Assembly: GCA_003501365.1 (NCBI GenBank)
Contig: DNPP01000068.1
Coordinates: 1 to 23,040 of the forward strand
DNA: 23,040 nt
Origin: Bacillota bacterium
Lineage (GTDB): Bacteria > Bacillota > UBA4882 > UBA8346
Reading direction: 5' to 3'
Position numbers and translations under genes: made by a program. Every line of letters begins with the position of its first letter. Position 1 is the first letter of the stretch. A model generated the notes under the pieces. That model was given only the letters and a program-made list of their open reading frames with translations, was not told the origin of the DNA and searched no databases. Below, in pieces: positions 6,975 to 15,413 of the stretch.

Positions 6975-7727
6975 TTATTCATTGAGCGCTGAATCGGGAA
7001 TCTCAAAATTGCCGTAAACATTTTGCACATCGTCATTCTCTTCCAAAGCGTCAACCAGCTTTAAAAGTTGGTCCACTTGCTCACCGCTTACTTCAACCGT
7101 ATTTTGCGGAATCATGGTTAATTCCACCGATTTTAATAAGATTTTTTGATTTTCAAAATATTTACGAACTGCTTCCAAGCTACCGGGATCGGTATAGACC
7201 TCGTAGATATCTTCATTTTTCTTAAGGTCCTCTGCTCCGGCTTCAATAGCCAATTCAAACATCTCTTCTTCACTCTTACCCGAGCTCTCAATCTCAATGG
7301 AGATCAAGCCTTTTGAAGAGAATATCCAACCGACGCAACCCGCCTCACCAAGATTTCCGTTATTGCGGGAAAAAATATAACGCATATCTCCGGCAGTCCG
7401 ATTACGATTATCAGTTAAGCCTTGAACCAAAAGAGCGACTCCTGCAGGTCCATACCCTTCATAATAAACCTCTTCAAATTGTGCGGAATCGTCACCTTCA
7501 CCCAGCCCCCGTTTAATCGCCCGTTGAATATTATCATTTGGCATATTGATGGACTTCGCCTTCAAAACTGCCAACCTTAACCTAAAATTGTGCTCCGGGT
7601 CTCCACTGCTGCCTGCCTTTGTTGCTACAATAATTTCTCTGGTAACTTTGGTAAAAGAATTGGCTCTTTTTGAGTCGGTGAACTCTTTTTTGCGTTTAAT
7701 CGTTGCCCATTTCGAATGACCGGACAT
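6975..7727 (-). CDS. yebC: YebC/PmpR family regulator
   Basis: This 250-residue protein belongs to the YebC family, described as DNA-binding transcriptional regulators and, more recently, as factors that relieve ribosome stalling. The signature is clear: MSGHSKWATIKRKK, DPEHNFRLRLAVLKAKSINMPNDNIQRAIKRG, then YEGYGPAGVALLVQGLTDNRNRTAGDMRYIF. The segment after KRKK reads EFTDSKRANSFTK where most members have a form like AATDAKRGKIFTK, so a few usually conserved positions differ. A strong AAGGAGG precedes the ATG. A promoter with an inverted repeat over its -10 lies just upstream, and a strong terminator follows. Confidence 0.97.
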   Translation of the reverse strand: MSGHSKWATIKRKKEFTDSKRANSFTKVTREIIVATKAGSSGDPEHNFRLRLAVLKAKSINMPNDNIQRAIKRGLGEGDDSAQFEEVYYEGYGPAGVALLVQGLTDNRNRTAGDMRYIFSRNNGNLGEAGCVGWIFSSKGLISIEIESSGKSEEEMFELAIEAGAEDLKKNEDIYEVYTDPGSLEAVRKYFENQKILLKSVELTMIPQNTVEVSGEQVDQLLKLVDALEENDDVQNVYGNFEIPDSALNE

Positions 7728-7739
7728 AATGAGCGCCTC

Positions 7740-7772
7740 CTTCGGATATATCCTTTAAAAGTATACCCGAAG
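7740..7772. repeat. Inverted repeat over the yebC promoter
   Basis: On the minus strand CTTCGGGTATA (7772-7762) pairs with TATATCCGAAG (7750-7740) through 11 positions, one of them G-U, around an 11-base centre. The left arm covers most of the -10 box and the right arm ends at the first bases of the AAGGAGG ribosome-binding site. Because the transcription start should fall within the centre, a DNA operator is more likely than an RNA hairpin. Confidence 0.5.
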
Positions 7773-7788
7773 AATAATCAGAGATCAA
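7760..7788 (-). promoter_or_regulatory. SigA-type promoter of yebC
   Basis: TTGATC (7788-7783) and TATACT (7765-7760) are separated by 17 bases on the minus strand, matching at 4 of 6 and 5 of 6 positions. It fits into the 73-base gap after the PrsW-family gene and gives a leader of roughly 25 bases. Confidence 0.5.
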
Positions 7789-7800
7789 GATAAACCCAAT

Positions 7801-8484
7801 CTATTTTTTAAATGGGGAGTGAGCGACTTGTTTTTGGATGATCTGGTATAATCGCAACAGCAACCCGGCGATGATTATAAATGAAATCAATGAAGCAACC
7901 GGATTTCTTAAAAATAACAAGAAATCATACAATCCATGACTAAACCAGGCCAATAAAAAGCCACTCATGATTACTGTAAAAACCGGAGAGAAGAATTTAT
8001 ATTTAGAAATAAAATAGCCCATCCAGCCGGTAAACGATGCATGGGCTAGAGTTGTAATAACCGCCCGTAAGGCAGCCACTCCAAAACCAAAAGCGCTGGC
8101 CCAAAGCAAGTTTTCCAAAGAAGCAAAGCCCAATCCCAGAGTAATACCATAAATAATACCATCTACCGGCTCATCCAATTCCTTGTTATTTCCAACCAGC
8201 CACCATAAAAAGCCGGTTTTTAAACTCTCTTCAATAAGAGCAATCACGAAAAAAGCCGTAACTAAAAAAGAAGGCCAATTTCCGGCGTGCACAGCAGAGA
8301 GTATTTGATTCCGCCAAAGTTGTTCCAAAAGACCGGCCGGTATCACCAGTACCAATCCAGCCACAAAAACTTTAAAAATCATTTTAACCGGTTCCGGTTC
8401 GTAACGGTCTTGACGATAAAAATACCATAGCCATAATAGGCCCGGTCCGATTGAAGCAATGAGCAGCAACAACAAACGCAGCAT
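7801..8484 (-). CDS. PrsW family intramembrane metalloprotease
   Basis: This 227-residue polytopic membrane protein carries the PrsW glutamic-protease-like motifs: EESLK (E85, E86, K89), GFASLEN (E124), H148 in TTLAHASFTGWMGY, and H183 in WFSHGLYDF. PrsW in Bacillus subtilis cleaves the anti-sigma factor RsiW, but no sigma/anti-sigma pair is visible here, so the substrate is unknown. There are six to eight hydrophobic segments, beginning at residue 2. The ATG has GGAGG 6 bases upstream. It lies downstream of the acyl-CoA synthetase terminator, so it probably has its own promoter in 8485-8579, although I could not pick one with confidence. Confidence 0.9.
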   Translation of the reverse strand: MLRLLLLLIASIGPGLLWLWYFYRQDRYEPEPVKMIFKVFVAGLVLVIPAGLLEQLWRNQILSAVHAGNWPSFLVTAFFVIALIEESLKTGFLWWLVGNNKELDEPVDGIIYGITLGLGFASLENLLWASAFGFGVAALRAVITTLAHASFTGWMGYFISKYKFFSPVFTVIMSGFLLAWFSHGLYDFLLFLRNPVASLISFIIIAGLLLRLYQIIQKQVAHSPFKK

Positions 8485-8580
8485 AGAGTGCCTCCTACCA
8501 TTTGATAAAGTTATTATTCCAGCGGAAGCTTGGATTTAATACAGAGTATTTAATGGTATTTCGTAGAATTATCGGACTAT

Positions 8581-8614
8581 AAAAAAGCTGTCGGCTTGAT
8601 TGAGGCCAACAGCT
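8581..8614 (-). terminator. Rho-independent terminator of the acyl-CoA synthetase operon
   Basis: On the minus strand AGCTGTTGGC (8614-8605) pairs with GCCGACAGCT (8595-8586). The 10-base-pair stem has one G-U pair (a C-A mismatch if read as plus-strand RNA) and a 9-base loop, and is followed by a run of six T. It lies about 30 bases past the synthetase stop. Confidence 0.88.
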
Positions 8615-8644
8615 GATAGTTCTATAGTAAAAATTTACTTATCT

Positions 8645-10312
8645 TTACTCCGCATGGTCATTTTCACGAATCTCAACCCTACGAATTTTGCCGCTGATGG
8701 TTTTCGGAAGTTCACTGACAAATTCAATGATCCGCGGATACTTATATGGAGCCGTTATATTCTTAACGTGCTCTTGCAATTCTTTTTTCAAGGCGTCTCC
8801 GGCCGAATAATTCTTTGTCAGCACGATGGTAGCCTTTACGACCTGACCCCTGACCTCGTCGGGAACTGCGGTAACCGCACATTCTAAAACTGCCGGATGC
8901 TCCAAAAGGGCGCTCTCCACTTCGAACGGACCAATGCGATAACCTGAACTTTTAATTACGTCGTCGGTACGGCCGACAAACCAAAAATAACCATCTTCAT
9001 CGCGCCATGCCGTATCTCCGGTATGATACAGACCATTATGCCAAACACTGCCGGTTAATTCCGGATCACGATAATATCCTTCAAATAATCCGACCGGGAT
9101 TTTGTTATCGGTACGGACTATGATCTCCCCGATTTCACCGACATCACAGGAGCGCCCTTCTTCATCATAAATATCCACAATGTCGATCTCATAGCCGGGA
9201 GAGGGCTTACCCATCGAACCCGGTTTGGGTTCAAGCCAAGGGTAAGTCGCCAAAGTTACGGTAAGTTCGGTCTGACCATAAGCCTCCCGTAAACGAATAC
9301 CGGTTAGACTTAAAAATTTATTATAAACTTCCGGATTTAACGGTTCACCGGCCACTGCACAATATTTAAGATTACTCAAATCGTATTTGCCGAAATCTTC
9401 CTTAATCAAATAGCGATAAATGGTCGGCGGTGCACAAAAAGTTGCGATTTTATATTTAGCAATCACGGTTAAAAGGTCTTCCGGTACGAATTTATCGAAA
9501 TCATAAACGAAAACCACCGCACCCGCCAACCATTGCCCATAGAGTTTACCCCAAACCGATTTGGCCCAACCGGTTTCAGAAACCGTCAGGTGAAGCTGAT
9601 TTTCCTGAACGCATTGCCAATATTTGGCCGTTACAATATGCCCCAATGGATAGGTAAAATTATGCTGAACCATCTTGGGATAGCCCGTAGTGCCTGAAGT
9701 AAAATACAACAACATGATATCCTTGTTTTGAGTCATGTCGGCGCCGGTTGGCTTCATAAATGTTTCACCGGCTTTGGCCAGCTCTGAAGTAAAATTATGC
9801 CAGCCTTCCCTTTCCCCGCCCACTAATACTTTATGTTTCAAGGATGGAGAGTCGGCCTCCGCACTATCAATATGCTCCACCACTTCATCACCGGCTACTG
9901 CCACTATCAGCTTTACATCAGCAGCATTATTACGATAAATCAAATCTTTCTTCTTAAGCAAGTGGGTTGCCGGAATAGTTATGGCGCCGATTTTATGCAA
10001 AGCGATAATCGAAAACCAGAATTCATAGCGCCGTCTTAAAATCAGCATCACCGGATCGCCTTTTTTGATTCCAAGCGCCGTAAAAAAGTTAGCGGCCTTA
10101 TCACTATAATATTTAATTTCCCTAAAAGTAAAGGTGGCCTCGGCGCCATGTTCGTCACACCACACCAACGCAACTTTATCCGGAGACTTTTCCGCCCATT
10201 CATCCACAACATCAAAGGCAAAATTAAAATTTTCCGGAACTCTCACTTTGAATTTATTTTCAAACTCTTCATACGAATGGTAATCTACCAAATCAATATA
10301 TTTTTCTAACAT
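8645..10312 (-). CDS. AMP-binding acyl-CoA synthetase
   Basis: This 555-residue ANL-superfamily adenylating enzyme should activate a carboxylic acid with ATP and CoA. Motifs in order are the P-loop-like YFTSGTTGYPKMVQH (about 205-220), the adenine-binding REAYGQTELT, the hinge motif YHTGDTAWRDEDGYFWFVGRTDDVIKSSGYRIGPFEVE (seen as TGD, then GRTDD and the following SGYRIGP), and the catalytic lysine K542 in TISGKIRR. The overall pattern resembles medium-chain or aromatic acyl-CoA synthetases (ACSM-like) more than acetyl-CoA synthetase, but the substrate cannot be read off. GAGAGG lies 8 bases before the ATG. It follows the XRE-cupin regulator gene by 45 bases and is closed by the 8581-8614 terminator, so the two form an operon. 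Confidence 0.93.
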   Translation of the reverse strand: MLEKYIDLVDYHSYEEFENKFKVRVPENFNFAFDVVDEWAEKSPDKVALVWCDEHGAEATFTFREIKYYSDKAANFFTALGIKKGDPVMLILRRRYEFWFSIIALHKIGAITIPATHLLKKKDLIYRNNAADVKLIVAVAGDEVVEHIDSAEADSPSLKHKVLVGGEREGWHNFTSELAKAGETFMKPTGADMTQNKDIMLLYFTSGTTGYPKMVQHNFTYPLGHIVTAKYWQCVQENQLHLTVSETGWAKSVWGKLYGQWLAGAVVFVYDFDKFVPEDLLTVIAKYKIATFCAPPTIYRYLIKEDFGKYDLSNLKYCAVAGEPLNPEVYNKFLSLTGIRLREAYGQTELTVTLATYPWLEPKPGSMGKPSPGYEIDIVDIYDEEGRSCDVGEIGEIIVRTDNKIPVGLFEGYYRDPELTGSVWHNGLYHTGDTAWRDEDGYFWFVGRTDDVIKSSGYRIGPFEVESALLEHPAVLECAVTAVPDEVRGQVVKATIVLTKNYSAGDALKKELQEHVKNITAPYKYPRIIEFVSELPKTISGKIRRVEIRENDHAE

Positions 10313-10357
10313 CTACGCAGCCTCTCTTTCTCTTTTTAAGAATATAGCCAAAAATTA

Positions 10358-10912
10358 TTATAAAATAATTGCCAAGAATTTAGCAGTCCGGCCATCGAGT
10401 GCTTTCATGCCATGGTCGATATTGGAGTCGTAAAATAGTGAATCGCCTTCATTAAGGATTACTTCATTCTTTCCTAACACTATTTTAAGGGTCCCTTCCA
10501 AAACATAATCAAACTCTTGCCCGGGATGATTATTTAATCGCACAGGAACATCGCCGGATTCGGGATCAACCGTAACCAAAAACGGTTCAGCCTTTTTGTG
10601 AATAAAGTTCAAAGCCAGATTTTGATATTTATAATCTTTTCGTCTTTCCACCGAGACGCCGTTTCCTTTACGAGTTAACGCATAGCTATGTAGACGAGGT
10701 TCTTCACCGGTTAACAAGGCGGTTAATTCAACATGAAAATGTTGTGCCAATATATATAGGATACTGGCCGGTATATCCGCATTACCGTTTTCATAATCTT
10801 GGTATAATTCCACCGATATCTTTAACTCTTTTGCCATTTCCGCGGCAGTAATTCCGACAATCTCTCTCAAACCCTTTATTCGTTCCGCGATTTCTTTAAT
10901 CGTCTCTTCCAT
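10358..10912 (-). CDS. XRE family regulator with C-terminal cupin domain
   Basis: This 184-residue two-domain regulator has a helix-turn-helix of the XRE type at about 10-65 (RIKGLREIVGITAAEMAKEL then LYQDYENGNADIPASILYILA) and a cupin beta-barrel at about 105-184 (NHPGQEFDYVLEGTLKIVLG then LNEGDSLFYDSNIDHGMKAL). Relatives commonly sense a small ligand through the cupin and control an adjacent catabolic gene. Here that gene is the acyl-CoA synthetase just downstream, in the same transcript, so autoregulation with an acid or acyl-CoA as effector is a reasonable inference. AAGGAG stands 9 bases before the ATG. It ends with tandem TAA stops. Confidence 0.92.
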   Translation of the reverse strand: MEETIKEIAERIKGLREIVGITAAEMAKELKISVELYQDYENGNADIPASILYILAQHFHVELTALLTGEEPRLHSYALTRKGNGVSVERRKDYKYQNLALNFIHKKAEPFLVTVDPESGDVPVRLNNHPGQEFDYVLEGTLKIVLGKNEVILNEGDSLFYDSNIDHGMKALDGRTAKFLAIIL

Positions 10913-11042
10913 TTCAATTTACTCCTTAAATAAAAGTAGTATTGTATTACATATTCAACTTTTCTTTCTTTAATTCCTTTTTCTGACTAAAAGAATTTGG
11001 ATTTTTTCATTGGATCAAATCTGTAGCCGCGCGCTTAATTGT

Positions 11043-11627
11043 TTACTTTAATCCTTGGGATATTTGACTCCATATTTCGGCGCACCCCTGATGAGTCATA
11101 CTGGAAAAGGCAAGTGGTAGCATTGTCGGAGACATATCGAGACTAGCTTGAATTGTTAATAATTTATTCTTAAGCTGACTGCGAGGCACTTTATCAGCCT
11201 TGGTGGCAACCACCATTAGCGAAATCGGGCGGCTTTTGAGCCATTCATACATCTGGCGGTCCAGCTCTGAGGGTTCATGCCTAATGTCAACCAGCATGAT
11301 AATCCATTTAAGTTGAGACCGATCATAGAGATAGGTTTCAATCATCCGGCTCCAAGATTCCTTTTCCGTCTTCGACACCTTGGCATACCCATAACCGGGT
11401 AGGTCCACAAAATAACAAGAATTATCAATGTTATAAAAATTTATCTGACGGGTTTTGCCGGGAGTTGCCCCCACTCTGGCCAAATTTTTTCGATTGACCA
11501 AGCCATTAATTAGGGTTGACTTACCCACATTTGAACGACCGACAAAAGCGATCTCCGGTAACTTATTGGCCGGATACTGATCGGGTCGTACGGCAGTTCG
11601 TTCATATTCAGCATTTTTGGTATCCAA
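11043..11627 (-). CDS. ysxC: Ribosome biogenesis GTPase YsxC/YihA (EngB)
   Basis: This is an essential-type GTPase for assembly of the large ribosomal subunit. The G motifs are all present: G1 GRSNVGKST (30-38), the G2 region ATPGKTRQINFY, G3 DLPGYGYAKV (from D75), G4 TKADK, and G5 FSSMTHQG, where SS replaces the more common SA. The 194 residues match the family. The start is TTG at 11627 with AGGAG 5-6 bases upstream; this gives MDTKNAEYERTAVRPDQYP, which aligns with the family pattern before LPEIA. It sits 88 bases after the pgsA-like gene, with a likely terminator and -10 boxes in between. Confidence 0.95.
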   Translation of the reverse strand: MDTKNAEYERTAVRPDQYPANKLPEIAFVGRSNVGKSTLINGLVNRKNLARVGATPGKTRQINFYNIDNSCYFVDLPGYGYAKVSKTEKESWSRMIETYLYDRSQLKWIIMLVDIRHEPSELDRQMYEWLKSRPISLMVVATKADKVPRSQLKNKLLTIQASLDMSPTMLPLAFSSMTHQGCAEIWSQISQGLK

Positions 11628-11648
11628 ATCGACTCCTATGTGATGTTT

Positions 11649-11662
11649 ATTATAAAATTATA
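11649..11662 (-). promoter_or_regulatory. Possible ysxC promoter (tandem TATAAT boxes)
   Basis: The minus strand reads TATAATTTTATAAT, two perfect -10 hexamers 8 bases apart, 21 to 34 bases before the TTG start. No convincing -35 accompanies either; the best is TTGGAG 15 bases upstream of the nearer box. This is a tentative call. Confidence 0.35.
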
Positions 11663-11678
11663 GTTGCCACTCCAATGC

Positions 11679-11707
11679 AAAAAAAACCATGTTTCCGTAA
11701 TAAGGTT
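11679..11707 (-). terminator. Possible weak terminator after the pgsA-like gene
   Basis: On the minus strand a short AACC/GGTT stem with an imperfect interior is followed directly by a run of eight T (11686-11679). The T-run is strong but the stem is weak. Confidence 0.35.
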
Positions 11708-11715
11708 CTAGTCGT

Positions 11716-12231
11716 TTACTTAGGTGCTTTAATTTTCAAGAATACTCGATAATAAGTAAATAGAGCATAAATTGAGATTATGGTTGCCAGAGCAATCACC
11801 ATCGTCCCAACCCACTGATGCCAGAAGAACAACGCGAATCCGGCGAAGAAAGTCACTGTCGCCGACTTGCCCCAAAAGTTGGCCGATATTAGTTGTTTAA
11901 ACCTGCGCAACAGAAACCAACCCGCCAAAACTTGAATTGTTTCTTTGACTAAGTAAATTACAACCATCCAAATCGGAAGTCCCCACCAGGTCAGTCCCAA
12001 TAAGGTAGCCAAGATAACAAATTTATCGGCCAACGGATCCAAAGCCTTTCCTAATTCACTTACTTCATTGCGGACTCGAGCCACCCATCCGTCTAAAACA
12101 TCACTGCCTCCTGAAAAGAATAACAGGATTAGCATCCAGCTCATTCCGGCCGTAGTATGAATCGCTAATTGCCAAAAAATCAAAGGGGCTAATACAAACC
12201 GGATCGTTGTAATCCAACATGCCATATTCAA
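11716..12231 (-). CDS. pgsA: CDP-alcohol phosphatidyltransferase (PgsA-like)
   Basis: This 171-residue membrane enzyme probably transfers a phosphatidyl group from CDP-diacylglycerol to glycerol-3-phosphate, the first committed step to phosphatidylglycerol. The metal and substrate signature DG(x2)AR(x8)G(x3)D(x3)D is exact: D44, D47, G48, A51, R52, G61, D65, D69. Several hydrophobic helices surround it. The start is TTG at 12231: AGGTG lies 8 bases upstream and the product begins MNMACWITTIRFVLAPLI, like the family M-N-x-A-N-x-I-T-x-x-R opening. ATG at 12225 is the alternative. Other CDP-alcohol transferases share the signature, so pgsA is the likeliest rather than a proven identity. Confidence 0.85.
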   Translation of the reverse strand: MNMACWITTIRFVLAPLIFWQLAIHTTAGMSWMLILLFFSGGSDVLDGWVARVRNEVSELGKALDPLADKFVILATLLGLTWWGLPIWMVVIYLVKETIQVLAGWFLLRRFKQLISANFWGKSATVTFFAGFALFFWHQWVGTMVIALATIISIYALFTYYRVFLKIKAPK

Positions 12232-12302
12232 TTGGGGTTCACCTCAATTTTTAATAATTTCGCTGCCTCGTTTCAAAGCTAAGTAGAACTTAATGTAGAT
12301 GT

Positions 12303-13853
12303 TTATTTCAAGGGAATAACCCTTACACAATTCCGCCCGGCATGTTTTGCTTGATATAAAGCTTCATCGGCTTTGGCAAACAAGGGATCCAGATCCGCTT
12401 GAACTGTTTGAGTTACACCGGTGATCCCGAAGCTCACCGTGACTATTATCATTCGCTCGTTCACGCGAATCGGTTTGTCTATTATTTGGCGCAACCGTTC
12501 GGCAATATCACAAGCCTGATCAAGAGGGGTTTCCGGTAGTAAAATGGCAAACTCCTCTCCGCCGATACGGCCTAAGATATCAGCCTCCCGGAGACCCTGG
12601 CGAAGTTTTTGGGCAATTACATATAAGATTAGATCGCCGGTTTGATGACCATACGTATCATTAATTTGTTTAAAATGGTCTATATCTACAAAAATAACCG
12701 CGATAGAGCGCTTTAACCGTCCTAACCGGCTAATCTCTTCATGGCATCTTTCCATAAAGGAACGACGGTTATAGATTTGAGTCAGTTCATCAATGGCCAC
12801 TTGCCTTTGAAGTTTTTCCAACAACAAAGTTTGCTCCGTAATATCTTTTAAAATAATCGTCTTACCAATTATCCGATGTTGATCATTCATGATCGAAATC
12901 AGGCGGGATTCAAAATATTTAAGTTCATCCTGTTTTGAGAACTGGAGTTTAGCATATTCGAAATGATTGGTAATTTGGTTGATTAAATCAGGGTAATCAG
13001 CTAAAGCGACGGACATATGTTGTCCCAATTGAAGAGCGGTGAATACGTCAGTAACTGCAGCATTGAAATCCACGATCCGGTTTTTCACATCCATTACTAA
13101 TAATCCATCTCGCAAACTTTCAAAAATTCTGTCCCGAGCGATGGGAGCGAGTTCAAATACGCGATATCGGGAAACGCCCAACCAAATAATTATTCCAGTA
13201 ATGGATATTGTGAAAGGAGTTAAGTCCAAAAGCCATGGACTTTTACCAATCAAATAAATCCATTCTCCAATCAAAGGAATTGTTATGCCGAGAACCAGAG
13301 TAATCGCTTGATAGCGAAATAAAGGTTCATTAATCCAACTAAACTTTAAAAGTAAAAAAATACCAACCAAACAGGAACAATCTAAATAAAAAATAAAAAA
13401 CCAATACCACAATCCTTTTACTGTAGTAAATCGGAAAAAGGGTCCAGCTTTAATAATCGCAATTGAATGATAATAAAGGTGGTGAAAATTGGTAAAACTA
13501 AACACCAAAGTCAATATCGGAATGATAAATAGTAAGATACCCGCTTTCCTGGTTAGCCATTTGTCTTTACCGATATACTTAATTACCGCCATAACCCATA
13601 ATGGCGGTATCATGGATATACCAAGATATTGGAATCTAGCCCAAAAAAACATTTTCGGTAAGGTTTTGCTTGCCAGTTCCATCATATACCCAAACGAATA
13701 AAGCGTTATAGCAGCCAATAAAATTGCGAAAATCTTAACAAAAGAAGCATAATGGTGTGCCCGTGCATTATGATAACAATAAAGTGCCAATACTCCGGTG
13801 GCTAGACTTGAAATTATTAAGATACCAAAACAAACTATCCGTTCCCATTGCAT
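12303..13853 (-). CDS. Membrane diguanylate cyclase (7TM, PAS, GGDEF)
   Basis: This gene encodes about 516 residues. The first 235 form seven or so membrane helices resembling the N-terminal 7TM domain of some sensor histidine kinases (WxRFQYLGISMIPPLW). A PAS-like domain follows (RIFESLRDGLLVMDVKNRIVDFN to about 350), then a full GGDEF domain with DELTQIYNRRSFM, FVDIDHFKQINDTYGH, GGEEF and the closing LYQAKHAGRN. The active loop is GGEEF, an accepted functional variant. An RxxD inhibitory site (READ) stands five residues before it, so product inhibition is expected. It should make c-di-GMP from GTP. I chose ATG 13853 over TTG 13874, which lacks a good site. It follows guaB by 60 bases (39 if TTG) with no terminator seen. 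Confidence 0.93.
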   Translation of the reverse strand: MQWERIVCFGILIISSLATGVLALYCYHNARAHHYASFVKIFAILLAAITLYSFGYMMELASKTLPKMFFWARFQYLGISMIPPLWVMAVIKYIGKDKWLTRKAGILLFIIPILTLVFSFTNFHHLYYHSIAIIKAGPFFRFTTVKGLWYWFFIFYLDCSCLVGIFLLLKFSWINEPLFRYQAITLVLGITIPLIGEWIYLIGKSPWLLDLTPFTISITGIIIWLGVSRYRVFELAPIARDRIFESLRDGLLVMDVKNRIVDFNAAVTDVFTALQLGQHMSVALADYPDLINQITNHFEYAKLQFSKQDELKYFESRLISIMNDQHRIIGKTIILKDITEQTLLLEKLQRQVAIDELTQIYNRRSFMERCHEEISRLGRLKRSIAVIFVDIDHFKQINDTYGHQTGDLILYVIAQKLRQGLREADILGRIGGEEFAILLPETPLDQACDIAERLRQIIDKPIRVNERMIIVTVSFGITGVTQTVQADLDPLFAKADEALYQAKHAGRNCVRVIPLK

Positions 13854-13913
13854 AATGCTTATCTCGCTATCCAACTCAAAAAGAATCCAAAGAGTTTAAT
13901 TTCCTTTAAAGAA

Positions 13914-15371
13914 TTAATCGACCGAATAATTGGGCGCTTCCTTGGTAATCTGAACGTCATGGGGATGACTTTCCCGGAGCCCTGCTGAGGTAATCCTTAC
14001 AAATTGAGTCTTGGTCTTTAATTCCTCGATTGTTCCACAGCCGCAATAACCCATACCGGAGCGTAAGCCCCCAACCAGTTGAAAAGCAGTCTCCGACAAC
14101 GAACCTTTAAATGCCACCCGGCCTTCAATTCCTTCCGGTACCAATTTCTGCTGGCCTTCTTGAAAATAGCGGTCTTTACTCCCCTGGCGCATGGCAGAAA
14201 TAGAACCCATGCCCCGGTATACTTTAAAACTTCTGCCTTGATAGATCTCGAGTTCACCCGGGCTTTCTTCAGTTCCTGCAAATAAGCTGCCGATCATCAC
14301 CACATCGGCTCCAGCGGCAATTGCCTTGGTGATATCGCCAGAGTACTTAATACCACCGTCGCTGATGATGGGGATATTATATTTTTTAGCAGCCTGAGCG
14401 CAATTAAAGACTGCGGTAATCTGCGGTACTCCGATCCCGGATACTATCCGGGTGGTACAAATAGAACCTGGGCCAACACCCACTTTGACCGCGCTGGCTC
14501 CGGCTTCGATTAAATCAACAGTAGCGGCAGCTGTAGCAACATTACCGGCTATAATATCAATCTTGGGGAATTTTTTATGAAGCTCCCTCACTGCCTGTAT
14601 CACATTGGCGCTATGCCCATGGGCTGAGTCAACCGCAAGAACATCAACTCCCGCCTCAATTAAGGCTTCGGCTCTCTCAACCGTCCCGCTGATTCCAACC
14701 GCGGCTCCCACTCTTAGCCTTCCTTTATTGTCTTTAGCGGAATTAGGATACTGCAAGGCTTTTTGAATATCTTTGATTGTGATTAAGCCCTTTAAAACAA
14801 AATTTTTATCGACCAGCGGTAATTTTTCAATCCGGTGTTTTTGTAAAATGATTTTGGCTTGATCATGAGTAGTGCCGACGGGAGCGGTAACCAAATTATC
14901 ATGAGTCATTACATCTTTTATCGGTTGTTCAAAGTTGGTTTCAAAGCGCAAATCACGATTGGTGAGGATTCCGACCAGCTTACCATCGGAAGAGGTTATG
15001 GGGACTCCGGATATCCGATAATGTTGCATTATCTTTAGAGCCTGTGCAATTGTATCTTCGGGGTGCAAGTAGATCGGGTCAGTGATAATTCCGTGTTCCG
15101 AGCGTTTAACCTTGTCAACCTCAATCGTTTGTTGCTCGATCGACATGTTTTTGTGAATTATTCCCAACCCGCCTTCACGCGCCATCGCTATCGCCAATCT
15201 GGCTTCGGTAACCGTATCCATTGCGGCGCTGATTAGCGGAATGTTCAAAGTAATTTGTTTGGTAAGCGAAGTACTGGTATTTACCTCACTCGGTAAAACA
15301 TCCGATTTTGCCGGTACCAAGAGGATATCATCAAAAGTTAAAGCTTCACCCAAAAATCTTTCATCTAGCAA
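13914..15371 (-). CDS. guaB: IMP dehydrogenase GuaB
   Basis: This enzyme oxidises IMP to XMP with NAD, the committed step to GTP. The TIM barrel is split by two CBS domains (about 95-210). The catalytic loop GVGPGSICTTRIVSGIGVPQ holds the active-site Cys, and the later IISDGGIKYSGDITKA, GSLFAGTEESPGE and flap YRGMGSISAM are standard. The frame begins at GTG 15380, but AAGGGAG sits directly against that codon. TTG at 15371 is 8 bases from it and yields MLDERFLGEALTFDDILLVPA, the normal N-terminus, so I chose TTG (485 residues). It is followed closely by the diguanylate cyclase gene. Confidence 0.97.
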   Translation of the reverse strand: MLDERFLGEALTFDDILLVPAKSDVLPSEVNTSTSLTKQITLNIPLISAAMDTVTEARLAIAMAREGGLGIIHKNMSIEQQTIEVDKVKRSEHGIITDPIYLHPEDTIAQALKIMQHYRISGVPITSSDGKLVGILTNRDLRFETNFEQPIKDVMTHDNLVTAPVGTTHDQAKIILQKHRIEKLPLVDKNFVLKGLITIKDIQKALQYPNSAKDNKGRLRVGAAVGISGTVERAEALIEAGVDVLAVDSAHGHSANVIQAVRELHKKFPKIDIIAGNVATAAATVDLIEAGASAVKVGVGPGSICTTRIVSGIGVPQITAVFNCAQAAKKYNIPIISDGGIKYSGDITKAIAAGADVVMIGSLFAGTEESPGELEIYQGRSFKVYRGMGSISAMRQGSKDRYFQEGQQKLVPEGIEGRVAFKGSLSETAFQLVGGLRSGMGYCGCGTIEELKTKTQFVRITSAGLRESHPHDVQITKEAPNYSVD

Positions 15372-15389
15372 GCAGTTCACTCCCTTAAT
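15372..15389 (-). promoter_or_regulatory. Ribosome-binding site that decides the guaB start
   Basis: TTAAGGGAG on the minus strand (ending at 15380) stands 8 bases before TTG 15371 and abuts the GTG at 15380, which shares its G. Only the TTG has a workable spacing. Confidence 0.6.
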
Positions 15390-15413
15390 TAAGGCTATAA
15401 AATATTTTCTCTT

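Noticed and set aside
14018..14281. 87-residue minus-strand frame inside guaB
   Set aside because: It lies wholly within guaB in another frame, and guaB is intact with all its motifs.
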